Source: Fulvimarina uroteuthidis
GTDB taxonomy: Bacteria; Pseudomonadota; Alphaproteobacteria; Rhizobiales; Rhizobiaceae
DNA: 64,000 nucleotides
Assembly: GCF_034321785.1 (NCBI RefSeq)
Contig: NZ_JAXLPB010000002.1
Coordinates: forward strand, 868,001 to 932,000
Direction: 5' to 3'
A program made the translations under genes and the position numbers. Every line of letters begins with the position of its first letter. Positions within the stretch are counted from its first letter, which is position 1. This document shows, one piece after another, positions 52,781 to 61,811 of the stretch. The notes under the pieces are model-generated. The model saw only the letters and a program-made list of their open reading frames with translations. It made no database searches and was not told the DNA's origin.

Positions 52781-53566
52781 TCAGTAATACTGGCCGTGGC
52801 GGTAGTCCCAGCTGGGGAAGTGATCGGCCAGAAGGCTCATGATCCGGTCGATGTCGAGACCCTTGCGGATGACGATCGGTGCCGGCGACACGGAGCGCTC
52901 GCCCTTCTGTTCGGGAACGAGCTTGCCGGTCTCGTCGACCATGGCGACCATCACGCCCTGCTCGTAGCGCGATCCCTCGTCCTTGTCCGGCTGGATCGAG
53001 GCGACGTAGTCGTTGGCCGAGATGATGAGGTCGGCTTCGGTCTCGATGCGCTCGCCGATGCCTTCGACGAGGCCGCGATTGCCCTTGCCCGAAGGGTTGG
53101 CCGAGCTCGCGAAGGCGAGCTTGCCATGGTCGCGCCAAAGGGCTTCGGCAAGCTGCTCGGACGGCGTGCCGAACCGGATGACGAAGCAGCTCGTGTCGCG
53201 GCCGTCCATGACGAAATCCTTCGATCCGTCGTCCGGGATCTTGGCCATCGCCTCCTTGCGCCACGGCAGGATGCAGCCGAGGAGGATGTTCCGGTCCCAG
53301 TGCGCCTGATAAAAGGCCTCGATCTCGGGGGTCAGTTCGGCGAGCGCCTTCAGCTCGTCCATGGATCCGCACAGCACGACGCCCGGCTTGTTGCGCTTGC
53401 GCACCTTGGCGTCGAACTTGCGCTCGAGACCGGCTCTGTCGGACACCATGATGATGTAGCCGACCTTGGTCGGCGAGACGATCATGCCGCCGCCCCTGGC
53501 GAGAATCTCGAGACCCTCGGCCTGAACGTCTCCGGTCCAGGCGATCGTCTTGTCGTTGGCAGCCAT
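52781..53566 (-). CDS. Sua5/YciO/YrdC/YwlC-family protein (threonylcarbamoyl-AMP synthase-like)
   Basis: A 261-residue YrdC-fold protein. GGGMIVSPTKVGYIIMVSDR, VRKRNKPGVVLCG and FASSANPSGKGNRG follow the family pattern, including the ANPSG nucleotide loop. It is somewhat divergent: the KRPxxxPL motif of classical TsaC/Sua5 reads KRNKPGVVL and the C-terminal Sua5 domain is absent. It could make threonylcarbamoyl-AMP for tRNA t6A or be a paralogue with another carbamoylation role. GGAG lies 5 bases before the start. Confidence 0.75.
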   Translation of the reverse strand: MAANDKTIAWTGDVQAEGLEILARGGGMIVSPTKVGYIIMVSDRAGLERKFDAKVRKRNKPGVVLCGSMDELKALAELTPEIEAFYQAHWDRNILLGCILPWRKEAMAKIPDDGSKDFVMDGRDTSCFVIRFGTPSEQLAEALWRDHGKLAFASSANPSGKGNRGLVEGIGERIETEADLIISANDYVASIQPDKDEGSRYEQGVMVAMVDETGKLVPEQKGERSVSPAPIVIRKGLDIDRIMSLLADHFPSWDYRHGQYY

Positions 53567-53722
53567 GTTCACTCCATCAAGCGTCTTGGGTCCGTCGGGC
53601 GCCGACCCGGGCAAGCGCGACGGGCCCGCGTTTCTCGGTTGTCGGAAGGCGCAATAGGCGGCTTTCGGGCGTTTTGGAAGTGGAAAAGCGTCGTCGGACC
53701 GGTTTTCGGTCCGCCGCCCGTC

Positions 53723-55174
53723 TCAGGTCCCCGCGCGGGCGTAGATGTCCTCGTGGCGCACGATGTCGTCCTCGCCGAGATAGGATCCGGTCTGGACCTC
53801 GATCAGCTCCAGGTCGATCTTGCCGGGGTTTTCGAGCCTGTGGAGGCTGCCGAGCGGGATATAGGTGCTCTGGTTCTCCGAAAGCTGCAGGATCGTCTCG
53901 TCGATCGTGACCTTGGCGGTTCCGCGCACGACGATCCAGTGTTCCGAGCGGTGATGATGGTGCTGCAGCGAGAGCTGCGCGCCGGGCTTGACCACGATGC
54001 GCTTGACCTGATGGCGGCTGCCCTTGTCGAGGGAGCGATAATTGCCCCAGGGCCGGAAGCTCTGGAGATGCTCCTCGACGAGCACCGGATCGGCCTGCCG
54101 GACCTTTTCCACCAGATCCTTCATCAGGTCGCCCTTCGTGCGGTGCGTCACGAGGACCGCGTCCTCGGTGACGGCGACGACGAGGTCGTCGACGCCGGAC
54201 AGCGCGACGAGCGCGCCGTTCGACCAGACCACGTTGTTCGCGGCGTCGAGCGCGACGCAGGTCCCGTGGACCGCATTGCCGTGCCCGTCCCGGTCGAGAA
54301 CCGGGCGAAGGGCGTTCCAGTCGCCGATGTCCGACCAGTCGAAGCCGGCGGTGGCGACGGCGATCCGATCCGACGTTTCCATGATGGCATAGTCGATCGA
54401 GCGCTTGGCCGCCCGCGCGAAGGCGGCAGGGTCCAGGCGCACGAAATCGAGATCGCGGACCGCCTCGTCGACGGAGGTGGAGACGGTGGCGAGCGTTTCG
54501 GCGTCGCGGGACCGATATTCCTCGATCAACACCCCGGCCCGGCACAGGAAATTGCCCGAGTTCCAGAGATAGCCTTCGGCAAGATAGGCCTTCGCCGTTT
54601 CGAGATCGGGCTTTTCGACGAAGCGTCTCGCAGCGCGGACCTCGATCTGCGCCGGGCCGGCCAGGCGTTCGCCCGGCTCGATATAGCCGAAACCGGTGGC
54701 CGGCCTGTCCGGCTGAATGCCGAAGGTGACGATCCGGCCGTCGCCGGCGGCGCTGCTGGCGCCGAGGACCGTGCGGCGGAACCCGTCCACATCCTCGATC
54801 CGGTGGTCGGCGGCGAGCGCGAGAACGAGGGTCTGCGGCGAGAGGGTCCTGGCGACGTAGAGCGCTGCCGCCGCAAGCCCCGGGCCGGAATCGCGGGCTT
54901 CGGGCTCCAGAACGATGGTGATCTCGACCCCGATGGTCCGGGCCTGCTCGGCGGCCAGAAAGCGGTGATCGTTGTTGGCGATGACGATGGGCTTGGCGAA
55001 GCCGTCGGCGCTCACGCGAAGGAGCGTGTCCTGGAACGGCGAGTGCTCGCCGAAGAGGGGGAGAAACTGTTTGGGCCGGGTGCGGCGTGAGGCCGGCCAG
55101 AGGCGCGTGCCCGAGCCCCCGCACAGGACCACCGGTACGATGGCGGCATCGGCATTGCGATCAGTTTCGGCCAT
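53723..55174 (-). CDS. manC: Mannose-1-phosphate guanylyltransferase / mannose-6-phosphate isomerase
   Basis: A 483-residue bifunctional type II enzyme. The nucleotidyltransferase domain (about 1-350) has LCGGSGTRLWPASRRTRPKQ, ADHRIED, FGYIEPGE and RFVEKPD. A C-terminal cupin (about 370-475) carries the isomerase metal site in SLQHHHHRSEHWIVVRGTA. It makes GDP-mannose for exopolysaccharide or LPS. The start at 55174 has AGGAG 7 bases upstream. No polysaccharide genes adjoin it. Confidence 0.93.
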   Translation of the reverse strand: MAETDRNADAAIVPVVLCGGSGTRLWPASRRTRPKQFLPLFGEHSPFQDTLLRVSADGFAKPIVIANNDHRFLAAEQARTIGVEITIVLEPEARDSGPGLAAAALYVARTLSPQTLVLALAADHRIEDVDGFRRTVLGASSAAGDGRIVTFGIQPDRPATGFGYIEPGERLAGPAQIEVRAARRFVEKPDLETAKAYLAEGYLWNSGNFLCRAGVLIEEYRSRDAETLATVSTSVDEAVRDLDFVRLDPAAFARAAKRSIDYAIMETSDRIAVATAGFDWSDIGDWNALRPVLDRDGHGNAVHGTCVALDAANNVVWSNGALVALSGVDDLVVAVTEDAVLVTHRTKGDLMKDLVEKVRQADPVLVEEHLQSFRPWGNYRSLDKGSRHQVKRIVVKPGAQLSLQHHHHRSEHWIVVRGTAKVTIDETILQLSENQSTYIPLGSLHRLENPGKIDLELIEVQTGSYLGEDDIVRHEDIYARAGT

Positions 55175-55377
55175 CGTGGCGCTCCTTCTCGAACCGATTC
55201 CCATCGGGCGCGGCCTCGGCCGCCGCCGCGGGACGGGGCTGCCGGCATCGGGTCAAACTTCAATTCGGCCAACAGTCAGCGCAGAAAAACCTTCGCATCT
55301 GGTTAGCGCCCGCCGCGCGCCGGAGGACATCTCGCGGCGCCCCGGTGGCACTGCCGAAGGCACCCCGGTCGCGCCGC

Positions 55378-56280
55378 TCACACGAATTCGCGCGCGACCC
55401 GGTGGACGATCGAATGGCGCCGGGCGAGCCTGTCGATATCGCGGGAATACCCACCGCCGATGACACATGCAACCGGACGATCGCGCTCCCGGACATAGGC
55501 CAGAACGCGGCGGTCGCGCTCGGCAAGGCCCTCGTCGCTGAGGCTGAGCCGGCCCAGCCGGTCGTCCTCATGGGGGTCGACGCCGGCATTGTAGAAGACG
55601 ATGTCGGGGCGCGCGCGCTCGAACGCGGTCTTCATCGCGGGCAGCAGCGCTTCGAGATAGGCGTCGTCGCCCATGCGGTCGGGCAGGGGAACGTCGAGAT
55701 CCGATCTTGCCTTGACCGGCGGGTAATTCTTCTCGCCGTGCAGCGACAGGGTGAAGACCCGGGCATCGCCCGCAAAGATCCGCGCGGTTCCGTCGCCCTG
55801 GTGCACATCGCAGTCGATGACGAGAATCCGTCCGACATCGCCATCGGCCAGGAGCACGTGGGAGGCGACCGCGACATCGTTGAAGACCGAGAATCCCGCG
55901 CCGCCCGACGCGTTCGCGTGGTGACTGCCGCCGGCGGTGTTGCACGCCAGCCCTTCGGCCATCGCAAGCCGCGCGGTGAGGACCGTGCCGCCGACGGCGG
56001 TGCGCGAGCGCAGCGCCACCGAAGCGTCGACGGCAAAACCGATCGCCTTCTCGATCTCGCGCGGGACGCTGTGCGAGAGAACCTGATCGACATAGCGGGC
56101 GTCGTGGGCAAGCTGCAGCCAGCCGGGAAGCGCGGGCGCGGGAATGTAGAAGCCGTTCGGACCGGCGAGATCGTCCTCGATCAGGATCTGCGCCAGGCGC
56201 GAGAATTTCGACATGGGAAACCGGTGGGCCTCGTCGAAACGAGCGTCGAAGGCGGGATGATGGACGATGGGAAGGCTCAT
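55378..56280 (-). CDS. Histone-deacetylase-family deacetylase
   Basis: A 300-residue protein of the HDAC/acetoin-utilisation/APAH superfamily. The active site is visible: tandem His in GGSHHANASGGAGFSVFND, metal ligands in VIDCDVHQGDGTA and YNAGVDPHEDD, and a glycine-rich IGGGYSRDI loop. Bacterial members remove acetyl groups from small molecules such as polyamines or from proteins; substrate is not known here. It stands alone, divergent from the MATE gene. Confidence 0.88.
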   Translation of the reverse strand: MSLPIVHHPAFDARFDEAHRFPMSKFSRLAQILIEDDLAGPNGFYIPAPALPGWLQLAHDARYVDQVLSHSVPREIEKAIGFAVDASVALRSRTAVGGTVLTARLAMAEGLACNTAGGSHHANASGGAGFSVFNDVAVASHVLLADGDVGRILVIDCDVHQGDGTARIFAGDARVFTLSLHGEKNYPPVKARSDLDVPLPDRMGDDAYLEALLPAMKTAFERARPDIVFYNAGVDPHEDDRLGRLSLSDEGLAERDRRVLAYVRERDRPVACVIGGGYSRDIDRLARRHSIVHRVAREFV

Positions 56281-56536
56281 GGCGGGTGGCGCATTGTCCG
56301 GTCGGGCCGGTCGGTCCGGCTGTCGCGGCCCGGCCGGTCGTTGAAAAGGGCGTCGCACCCGAAAGGTCCGGCGGATCCGGCCGGGTCTTTCACCATATAA
56401 GCTCGCAAGCCCCGGCGACATCGCCCGGCCGCCGCCGGGGCTCGCGGGTTGCGACGACGCGCCGCGCGGGGTTATGGACGCGCGCCGCGCCGGTTCGTAA
56501 AGGCCTCCGGCATGAGGTTGAGGAGGTCGAGCCGCC

Positions 56537-57913
56537 ATGGCAGAGGCGTCGAAGCATGGGAAAGGCACGGCGGGACCGGCCGAACGCCCCTTCGAAGTGA
56601 CCCACCGCATGGTTTGGGCGATCACCATCCCGATGACGCTCGCATTCCTGACGACGCCGCTTCTGGGCCTCACCGACGTTGCCGTCGTCGGCCGGGTGGG
56701 CGATGCGGCGGCGCTCGCCGGACTGACGGTGGGCGCGCTGATCTTCGATTTCGCGTTCGCCATCTTCAACTTCATCCGGTCCGGCACGACCGGCCTGACC
56801 GCGCAGGCCGAGGGCGCCGCCGACGGCCGGGAGGGTCAGGCGGTGTTCTGGCGCGCCGCGATCCTGAGCGCGGCGATCGGGGTGGGTCTCGTGCTTTTCG
56901 AGCCGCTGATCGTCGAGGCGGGCCTGCTCGCCGTTTCGCCCGGTGGGGCGGTGGCGGCGACGGTGCGCGACTATGTCTTCGTTCGCATGCTGTCCGCGCC
57001 GTTTGCGCTGATGAACTATGCGATCCTCGGCTATGTCCTCGGACTGGGGCGCGGTGGCCTGGGGCTGGGTCTGCAGGTCATCGTCAACGGGGTCAACATC
57101 GCCCTGTCGATCCTCTTCGGCCTCGTCCTCGGCTGGGGCGTCACGGGTGTCGCCCTCGGAACGCTGTGCGGCGAGGCGGCGGGCGCGATCATCGGCCTTG
57201 CGATCGCCGTGCGACGCTTCGATCCCGCCGCACGGCCCACCATGGCGCAGGTGCTCGATCGCGCCGGGTTCGCGCGCATGATCGCGGTCAATCGCGACAT
57301 CATGATCCGGTCCGTCTGCCTCCTCTCCGCCTTCCTGCTGTTTGCCCGGCTCGGGGCCGGTTTCGGTGCGGTGACGCTCGCGGCCAACGGTCTGTTGATG
57401 AAGTTCTTTTCCGTCGGCGGATATTTTCTCGACGGGATGGCGACCGCTTCGGAGCAACTGGCCGGTCGCGCCATCGGCGCACGGTGGCGCCCGGCGTTCG
57501 ACCGGACGGTGCGGCTGACGATCGTGTGGGGGTTCGTGCTGGCAGCTCTCCTGTCGGCGATCTTCCATCTCGGCGGCGAAGCGCTGATCGCGTTCCTGAC
57601 GACGGACGAGGCCGTGCGCGCCGAGGCGGCCGCCTATCTCGCCTTCGCGAGCCTCACGCCGCTGGCCGGCGCGCTCGCCTTCATCATGGACGGCATCTTC
57701 ATCGGCGCCACCTGGTCGCGCACCATGCGCGACATGATGATCGCCTCGCTCATCGTCTTTGCAGCCGGTGCCTACGCGCTGACGCCCGCCTTCGCCAACA
57801 CCGGCCTGTGGATCGCGCTTCTTGTGTTTCTGGGCGCAAGGGGCGGGTTCTTGCTGGCGCTGACGCTTAGGAACCGGCGCGAGGCGTTTGGTGGTGCGCA
57901 GCAGGTCGCCTGA
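56537..57913 (+). CDS. MATE-family efflux transporter (DinF/NorM-like)
   Basis: A 458-residue inner-membrane protein with 12 hydrophobic helices in two homologous halves, the length and topology of MATE exporters. The DinF-like branch is suggested by TIPMTLAFLTTPLLGLTDVA-type helix 1 and the GLGRGGLGLGLQVIVNGVNI region. It would export cationic drugs or metabolites by Na or H antiport. GAGGAGG lies 10 bases before the start. Confidence 0.9.
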   Translation: MAEASKHGKGTAGPAERPFEVTHRMVWAITIPMTLAFLTTPLLGLTDVAVVGRVGDAAALAGLTVGALIFDFAFAIFNFIRSGTTGLTAQAEGAADGREGQAVFWRAAILSAAIGVGLVLFEPLIVEAGLLAVSPGGAVAATVRDYVFVRMLSAPFALMNYAILGYVLGLGRGGLGLGLQVIVNGVNIALSILFGLVLGWGVTGVALGTLCGEAAGAIIGLAIAVRRFDPAARPTMAQVLDRAGFARMIAVNRDIMIRSVCLLSAFLLFARLGAGFGAVTLAANGLLMKFFSVGGYFLDGMATASEQLAGRAIGARWRPAFDRTVRLTIVWGFVLAALLSAIFHLGGEALIAFLTTDEAVRAEAAAYLAFASLTPLAGALAFIMDGIFIGATWSRTMRDMMIASLIVFAAGAYALTPAFANTGLWIALLVFLGARGGFLLALTLRNRREAFGGAQQVA

Positions 57914-57952
57914 CGATCAGCAGCCAAAGGCCGATGCCTTGCCGAAACCTAT

Positions 57953-57966
57953 TATCTTGAGATAAA
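57953..57966. repeat. Small inverted repeat ttatct-tg-agataa
   Basis: A 6-bp perfect dyad 40 bases before the first of two tiny membrane protein genes. It could be an operator; too short to be certain. Confidence 0.3.
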
Positions 57967-58005
57967 CAATGCACCTCTGGATGGTTTTCGGATCTCGCTA
58001 TCCCG

Positions 58006-58254
58006 ATGTTCTCGATCAAGGACCGGAAAAATGTCGACGATGAGTTGGCCAGGCTCACGGGTGCCTATCTGAACGCCATCGCGATCGGGGTTACGCTTCT
58101 TGGTGGCGTTGGCCCGCTTTTCAGCGTCATCTACACACGGACGATCAGTCTGCCGGTTGTAATCGTCGTCCCCCTCAGTCTCGTTTGCTTTGGCGGCGGC
58201 ATCCTCCTACATTTGGGAGCGCGACGTACTTTGCGACGGGAGCTCAGTCGATGA
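58006..58254 (+). CDS. Small membrane protein, unknown (82 residues)
   Basis: An 82-residue protein with a polar N-terminus (MFSIKDRKNVDDELARLTGAY), two hydrophobic helices (about 22-42 and 48-70) and a basic C-terminus (RRTLRRELSR). Base composition is lower in GC than the neighbours. Its stop overlaps the start of the next tiny gene (ATGA), indicating that both are translated together. I do not recognise the family. Confidence 0.55.
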   Translation: MFSIKDRKNVDDELARLTGAYLNAIAIGVTLLGGVGPLFSVIYTRTISLPVVIVVPLSLVCFGGGILLHLGARRTLRRELSR

Positions 58255-58394
58255 CTGGAGAGCAGGTCTTCTTGATTTTCCTCGGGCCATTTGGAATGGC
58301 GGCGACGGCGGTTCTGGTGATGTATCTGACGTCGAGCCCACTCGACAGCGAAGAGAAGAAACGGGGCTGGTGGCGTGTTTTAATGGGCAAATAG
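58251..58394 (+). CDS. Small membrane protein, unknown (47 residues)
   Basis: A 47-residue protein with one hydrophobic helix (VFLIFLGPFGMAATAVLVMYL) and a charged tail (EEKKRGWWRVLMGK). GGGAG lies 10 bases upstream of the ATG, inside the previous gene, which it overlaps by four bases. The pair may work together in the membrane; no family recognised. It converges with the LysR gene, ending 1 base from its stop. Confidence 0.5.
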   Translation: MTGEQVFLIFLGPFGMAATAVLVMYLTSSPLDSEEKKRGWWRVLMGK

Positions 58395-58395
58395 C

Positions 58396-59277
58396 TCACC
58401 CGAACAGCGCCCTCTCTTTCTCCACCGCATCACGGATGAAGTCGGCGACGGCCGCGATGCGGGCGACGTCGCGCACGCTCTCGTGATAGACCAGCCAGTA
58501 CGAGCGCTCGATCCGTCGTTCCGGCAAAATCCGCACGAGTTCGGCCCGCCCGACCCCCATGAAATGATGCAGGATGCCGATGCCGGCGCCGGCGGCGACC
58601 GCCTCTAGCTGGCCGATGGCCGAGGACACCTCGAAGCGTGACGGCCATTCGGGCAACAGATCGGCGAAATAGGCAAGGCGCGGCGAGTAGAGCAGGTCCT
58701 CGACCGCCCCGACCAGCCGGTGGCCCGACAATTCGGCGAGCGTGCGCGGCGTTCCGTGGACGTCGAGATAGGCGCGGCTTGCATAAAAACCGAGGCCGTA
58801 ATCGGTGAGCTTGCCGGCGACGAGGCGCCCGTGTTCGGGCCGCTCGACGGTGATGGCGATATCGGCCTCGCGGCGCGAGATCGAAAAGGCGCGCGGAACC
58901 GGCACCAGCTGGATCGCGAGCTCGCGATGGCGCTGCGACAGCTGCCACAGGCGCGGCGCCAGGAAGGTCGTGCCGAAGCCGTCCGGCGCGCCGATCCGCA
59001 CCGTCCCCGACAGGCTGATATCGGAATTGCCGATTTCGGCGCGGGCCGAAAGGGTCGCGGCCTCCATGCGCTCGGCCTGGGCGAGAAAGCTTCGCCCCTC
59101 GCGCGTCAGCTCGCATCCGTTGGGTTTGCGGTGCAGGAGCTTGGCCCCGATATCGGTTTCGAGCGCGGTCAGGCGGCGTCCGACCGTCGCATGGTTGAGC
59201 TCCAGCCGGCGTGCGGCTCCCAGGATCTGGCCGGCGCGCGCGACGGCGAGAAAGATCCGCGCATCGTCCCAGTTCAT
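58396..59277 (-). CDS. LysR-family regulator, divergent from mmsA
   Basis: A 293-residue LysR protein: helix-turn-helix at about 1-60 (GAARRLELNHATVGRRLTAL), then a two-lobed effector domain (DISLSGTVRIGAPDGFGTTF). AGAGGGA precedes the ATG. It lies 139 bases from the divergent methylmalonate-semialdehyde dehydrogenase gene and probably controls it. The effector is unknown; valine or pyrimidine breakdown products are plausible. Confidence 0.87.
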   Translation of the reverse strand: MNWDDARIFLAVARAGQILGAARRLELNHATVGRRLTALETDIGAKLLHRKPNGCELTREGRSFLAQAERMEAATLSARAEIGNSDISLSGTVRIGAPDGFGTTFLAPRLWQLSQRHRELAIQLVPVPRAFSISRREADIAITVERPEHGRLVAGKLTDYGLGFYASRAYLDVHGTPRTLAELSGHRLVGAVEDLLYSPRLAYFADLLPEWPSRFEVSSAIGQLEAVAAGAGIGILHHFMGVGRAELVRILPERRIERSYWLVYHESVRDVARIAAVADFIRDAVEKERALFG

Positions 59278-59416
59278 CGAGTCCCTCTTCCGATCCGGCC
59301 GCCATGCCGCGGCAGGGCTACACTTTTCGCACAACGGATTGGCGTTTCAAGGGATTGGTTTGTAAAAAATTGCAGGCCAAAAAGAGCGCCAGTGAAAATC
59401 GAGTGGAGGAACCCCC

Positions 59417-60913
59417 ATGGACACGATCGGTCATTTCATCGACGGCGCCCGTATCGCCGGCACCAGCGGACGTAAGGCGGACGTCTACGATCCCGCGACC
59501 GGCCAGGTCACGAAGACCGTCGCGCTTGCCGGCGCGGACGAATTGCAGCGCGCGGTGGACGCGGCGAAGGCCGCCCAGCCGGGCTGGGCGGCGACCAATC
59601 CCCAGCGCCGCGCCCGCGTCTTCATGAAATACGTCCAGCTTCTCAACGACAACATGCAGGAACTGGCCGAGCTTCTGTCGTCCGAGCACGGCAAGACGGT
59701 CGAGGATTCCAAGGGCGACATCCAGCGCGGCCTCGAGGTCGCGGAATTCGTCATCGGCATCCCGCACCTCATGAAGAGCGAGTTCACCGAGGGCGCCGGC
59801 CCCGGCATCGACATGTATTCCATCCGCCAGCCGGTCGGCATCGGCGCGGGCATCACCCCGTTCAACTTCCCGGCCATGATCCCGATGTGGATGTTCGCGC
59901 CCGCCGTCGCATGCGGGAACGCCTTCATCCTCAAGCCGTCCGAGCGTGATCCCTCGGTGCCCATGCGCCTTGCCGAACTGATGATGGAGGCCGGCCTTCC
60001 CAAGGGCGTTCTCCAGGTCGTCAATGGCGACAGGCAGGCCGTGGACGGGCTGTTGCAGCATCCCGATATCGGCGCCGTCTCCTTCGTCGGCTCGACGCCG
60101 ATCGCGGCCCATGTCTATGCGGAAGCGGCTAGGCACGGGAAGCGCGCCCAGACCTTCGGCGGCGCCAAGAACCACATGATCATCATGCCGGACGCCGATC
60201 TCGATCAGGCCGCCGACGCGCTGATCGGCGCGGGCTACGGTTCGGCCGGCGAGCGCTGCATGGCGATCTCGGTCGCCGTGCCGGTGGGCGAGGAGACGGC
60301 GAACGCGCTGATCGAGAAGCTCACCCCGCGCATCGAGGCCCTGAAGATCGGACCTGCGAGCGACAGCGAGGCCGATTTCGGACCGGTGGTGACGCGGGAA
60401 GCCAAGGAGAAGATCCTCGGGCTCATCGAAAAGGGCGTCAGCGAAGGCGCCAAGCTCGTCGTCGACGGTCGCGGCTTCTCCATGCAGGGCTACGAGGACG
60501 GCTTCTTCGTGGGCGCCTGCCTGTTCGACCATGTGACGCGGGACATGGACATCTACACCCAGGAAATCTTCGGTCCCGTCCTCTCGGTGGTGCGCGCCCG
60601 GGACTATGACGAGGCCCTGTCGCTTCCCACCGAGCACGAATATGGCAACGGCGTCGCGATCTACACGCGCGACGGCGATGCGGCCCGTGATTTCGCCGCC
60701 CGGGTACCGGTCGGCATGATCGGCATCAACGTGCCGATCCCCACGCCCATGGCCTACCATTCGTTCGGCGGCTGGAAGCGTTCGGTGTTCGGCGACCTCA
60801 ACCAGCACGGCCCGGACTCGATCAAGTTCTGGACGCGCACGAAGACGGTCACCAGCCGCTGGCCGTCCGGCATCAAGGATGGCGCGGAGTTCTCCATGCC
60901 GGTCATGCGCTGA
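59417..60913 (+). CDS. mmsA: Methylmalonate-semialdehyde dehydrogenase (CoA-acylating)
   Basis: A 498-residue aldehyde dehydrogenase of the MmsA group. The catalytic nucleophile is Cys281 in SAGERCMAISVAV, the characteristic MmsA sequence. GITPFNFPAMIPMWMF, FVGSTPIAAHVY and GAKNHMIIMPDAD are also diagnostic; the usual catalytic Glu is replaced in this CoA-dependent group. It converts methylmalonate or malonate semialdehyde with CoA and NAD to propionyl- or acetyl-CoA, as in valine, inositol and beta-alanine breakdown. Divergent LysR regulator upstream; a hairpin terminator follows. Confidence 0.94.
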   Translation: MDTIGHFIDGARIAGTSGRKADVYDPATGQVTKTVALAGADELQRAVDAAKAAQPGWAATNPQRRARVFMKYVQLLNDNMQELAELLSSEHGKTVEDSKGDIQRGLEVAEFVIGIPHLMKSEFTEGAGPGIDMYSIRQPVGIGAGITPFNFPAMIPMWMFAPAVACGNAFILKPSERDPSVPMRLAELMMEAGLPKGVLQVVNGDRQAVDGLLQHPDIGAVSFVGSTPIAAHVYAEAARHGKRAQTFGGAKNHMIIMPDADLDQAADALIGAGYGSAGERCMAISVAVPVGEETANALIEKLTPRIEALKIGPASDSEADFGPVVTREAKEKILGLIEKGVSEGAKLVVDGRGFSMQGYEDGFFVGACLFDHVTRDMDIYTQEIFGPVLSVVRARDYDEALSLPTEHEYGNGVAIYTRDGDAARDFAARVPVGMIGINVPIPTPMAYHSFGGWKRSVFGDLNQHGPDSIKFWTRTKTVTSRWPSGIKDGAEFSMPVMR

Positions 60914-60941
60914 CCGCCACCATCCGATCCGTCACGTCGCG

Positions 60942-60963
60942 CGGGCGCCCTTCGGGGCGCCCG
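60942..60963 (+). terminator. Hairpin terminator after mmsA
   Basis: A 9-bp stem, cgggcgccc / gggcgcccg, is capped by a stable ttcg tetraloop and starts 28 bases after the stop; only a short T stretch follows. Confidence 0.6.
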
Positions 60964-61059
60964 TTCCCGTTCTGGCGCGCGAACGGGCGCCCGGATGCAC
61001 CGTCCCGGGCCGTCCGAAACCGGGCGCGGCAAGGTTCGTTGAAACGGGCAGAAGGTTTC

Positions 61060-61131
61060 ATTGTTCACAATAATTGTTTTGTTACGCCGATCACGAAGGG
61101 ATGAACGGCAGAAAACCGACGGATTGTTCAC
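61060..61131 (+). promoter_or_regulatory. Repeated attgttcac motifs upstream of the small repeat protein
   Basis: attgttcac occurs at 61060-61068, where it extends to the dyad attgt-tc-acaat, and at 61123-61131. The AT-rich patch in otherwise GC-rich DNA probably contains the promoter of the downstream gene. Confidence 0.35.
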
Positions 61132-61285
61132 TTTTTGAGGGTTTCGCTGCGGCTCGGAACGTACCATTTTGGGTTCACACGACGACGCGATGACGCGCCG
61201 CCGGACACATGGACGACCCGCGCATCGCAAAGGCCAAGGCCGATGCAAGCCGCTCGCCGCCCGACCAGAGGAACAGGAGCCCATC

Positions 61286-61663
61286 ATGTTGAAGACCACT
61301 TTGATCGCCGCAACGCTCGCAGCAACCGCAGCCTATTCGATCCCGGCCAGCGCCCAGATCGTGCCGGGCTCGGAGTACGGCACCATCCGAAGCGAGGAAG
61401 CCAAGCGCGCCAGCGTCGCCGAGCCCGCGGCCAATGTTGCCCGCACGACCGTCGACGCCTCGCGCGTCTACGGCTACAGCCAGACCGTTCCGGGGTCGGA
61501 CTACGACCGCACGGCCGGCGAGGAAGCCGACCGCACCGACGTTCGCCGCACGACGCGCGGTTCCGACGCAAGGCGCGTCAATCCGGATTCAGTGCAGATC
61601 GTCCCCGGATCCGACTATGGCCGTGAGGCCAACGAAGTGCGCGAGCGCGCCAGCGTCCGCTAG
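61286..61663 (+). CDS. Small exported protein with three VPGSxY repeats
   Basis: A 125-residue protein with a clear signal peptide (MLKTTLIAATLAATAAYSIP, cut after ASA). The mature 100 residues contain three copies of a ~22-residue unit: QIVPGSEYGTIRSEEAKRAS, QTVPGSDYDRTAGEEADRTD and QIVPGSDYGREANEVRERAS. Charged residues dominate, with no cysteines and no hydrophobic core, so it may be intrinsically disordered in the periplasm. AGGAG lies 6 bases before the ATG and a strong terminator follows, so it is a single-gene unit. Function unknown. Confidence 0.75.
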   Translation: MLKTTLIAATLAATAAYSIPASAQIVPGSEYGTIRSEEAKRASVAEPAANVARTTVDASRVYGYSQTVPGSDYDRTAGEEADRTDVRRTTRGSDARRVNPDSVQIVPGSDYGREANEVRERASVR

Positions 61664-61708
61664 TATCTCGTAAGACAAGGGTCGAGTCCTCCCAACACAT
61701 CGCCATCG

Positions 61709-61745
61709 AAAAGCCGGTCTCCTTTTCTGGGGGCCGGCTTTTCTT
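61709..61745 (+). terminator. Strong rho-independent terminator
   Basis: Arms aaaagccgg and ccggctttt enclose a loop of about 16 bases and run into a T-rich tail; it ends the small repeat protein gene. Confidence 0.75.
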
Positions 61746-61811
61746 AAATGCGGCGGGACAATGACCGAAGGCGGACTGCCGTGCGGCGCGGGGTGCCCCG
61801 CCGCACCCGTG

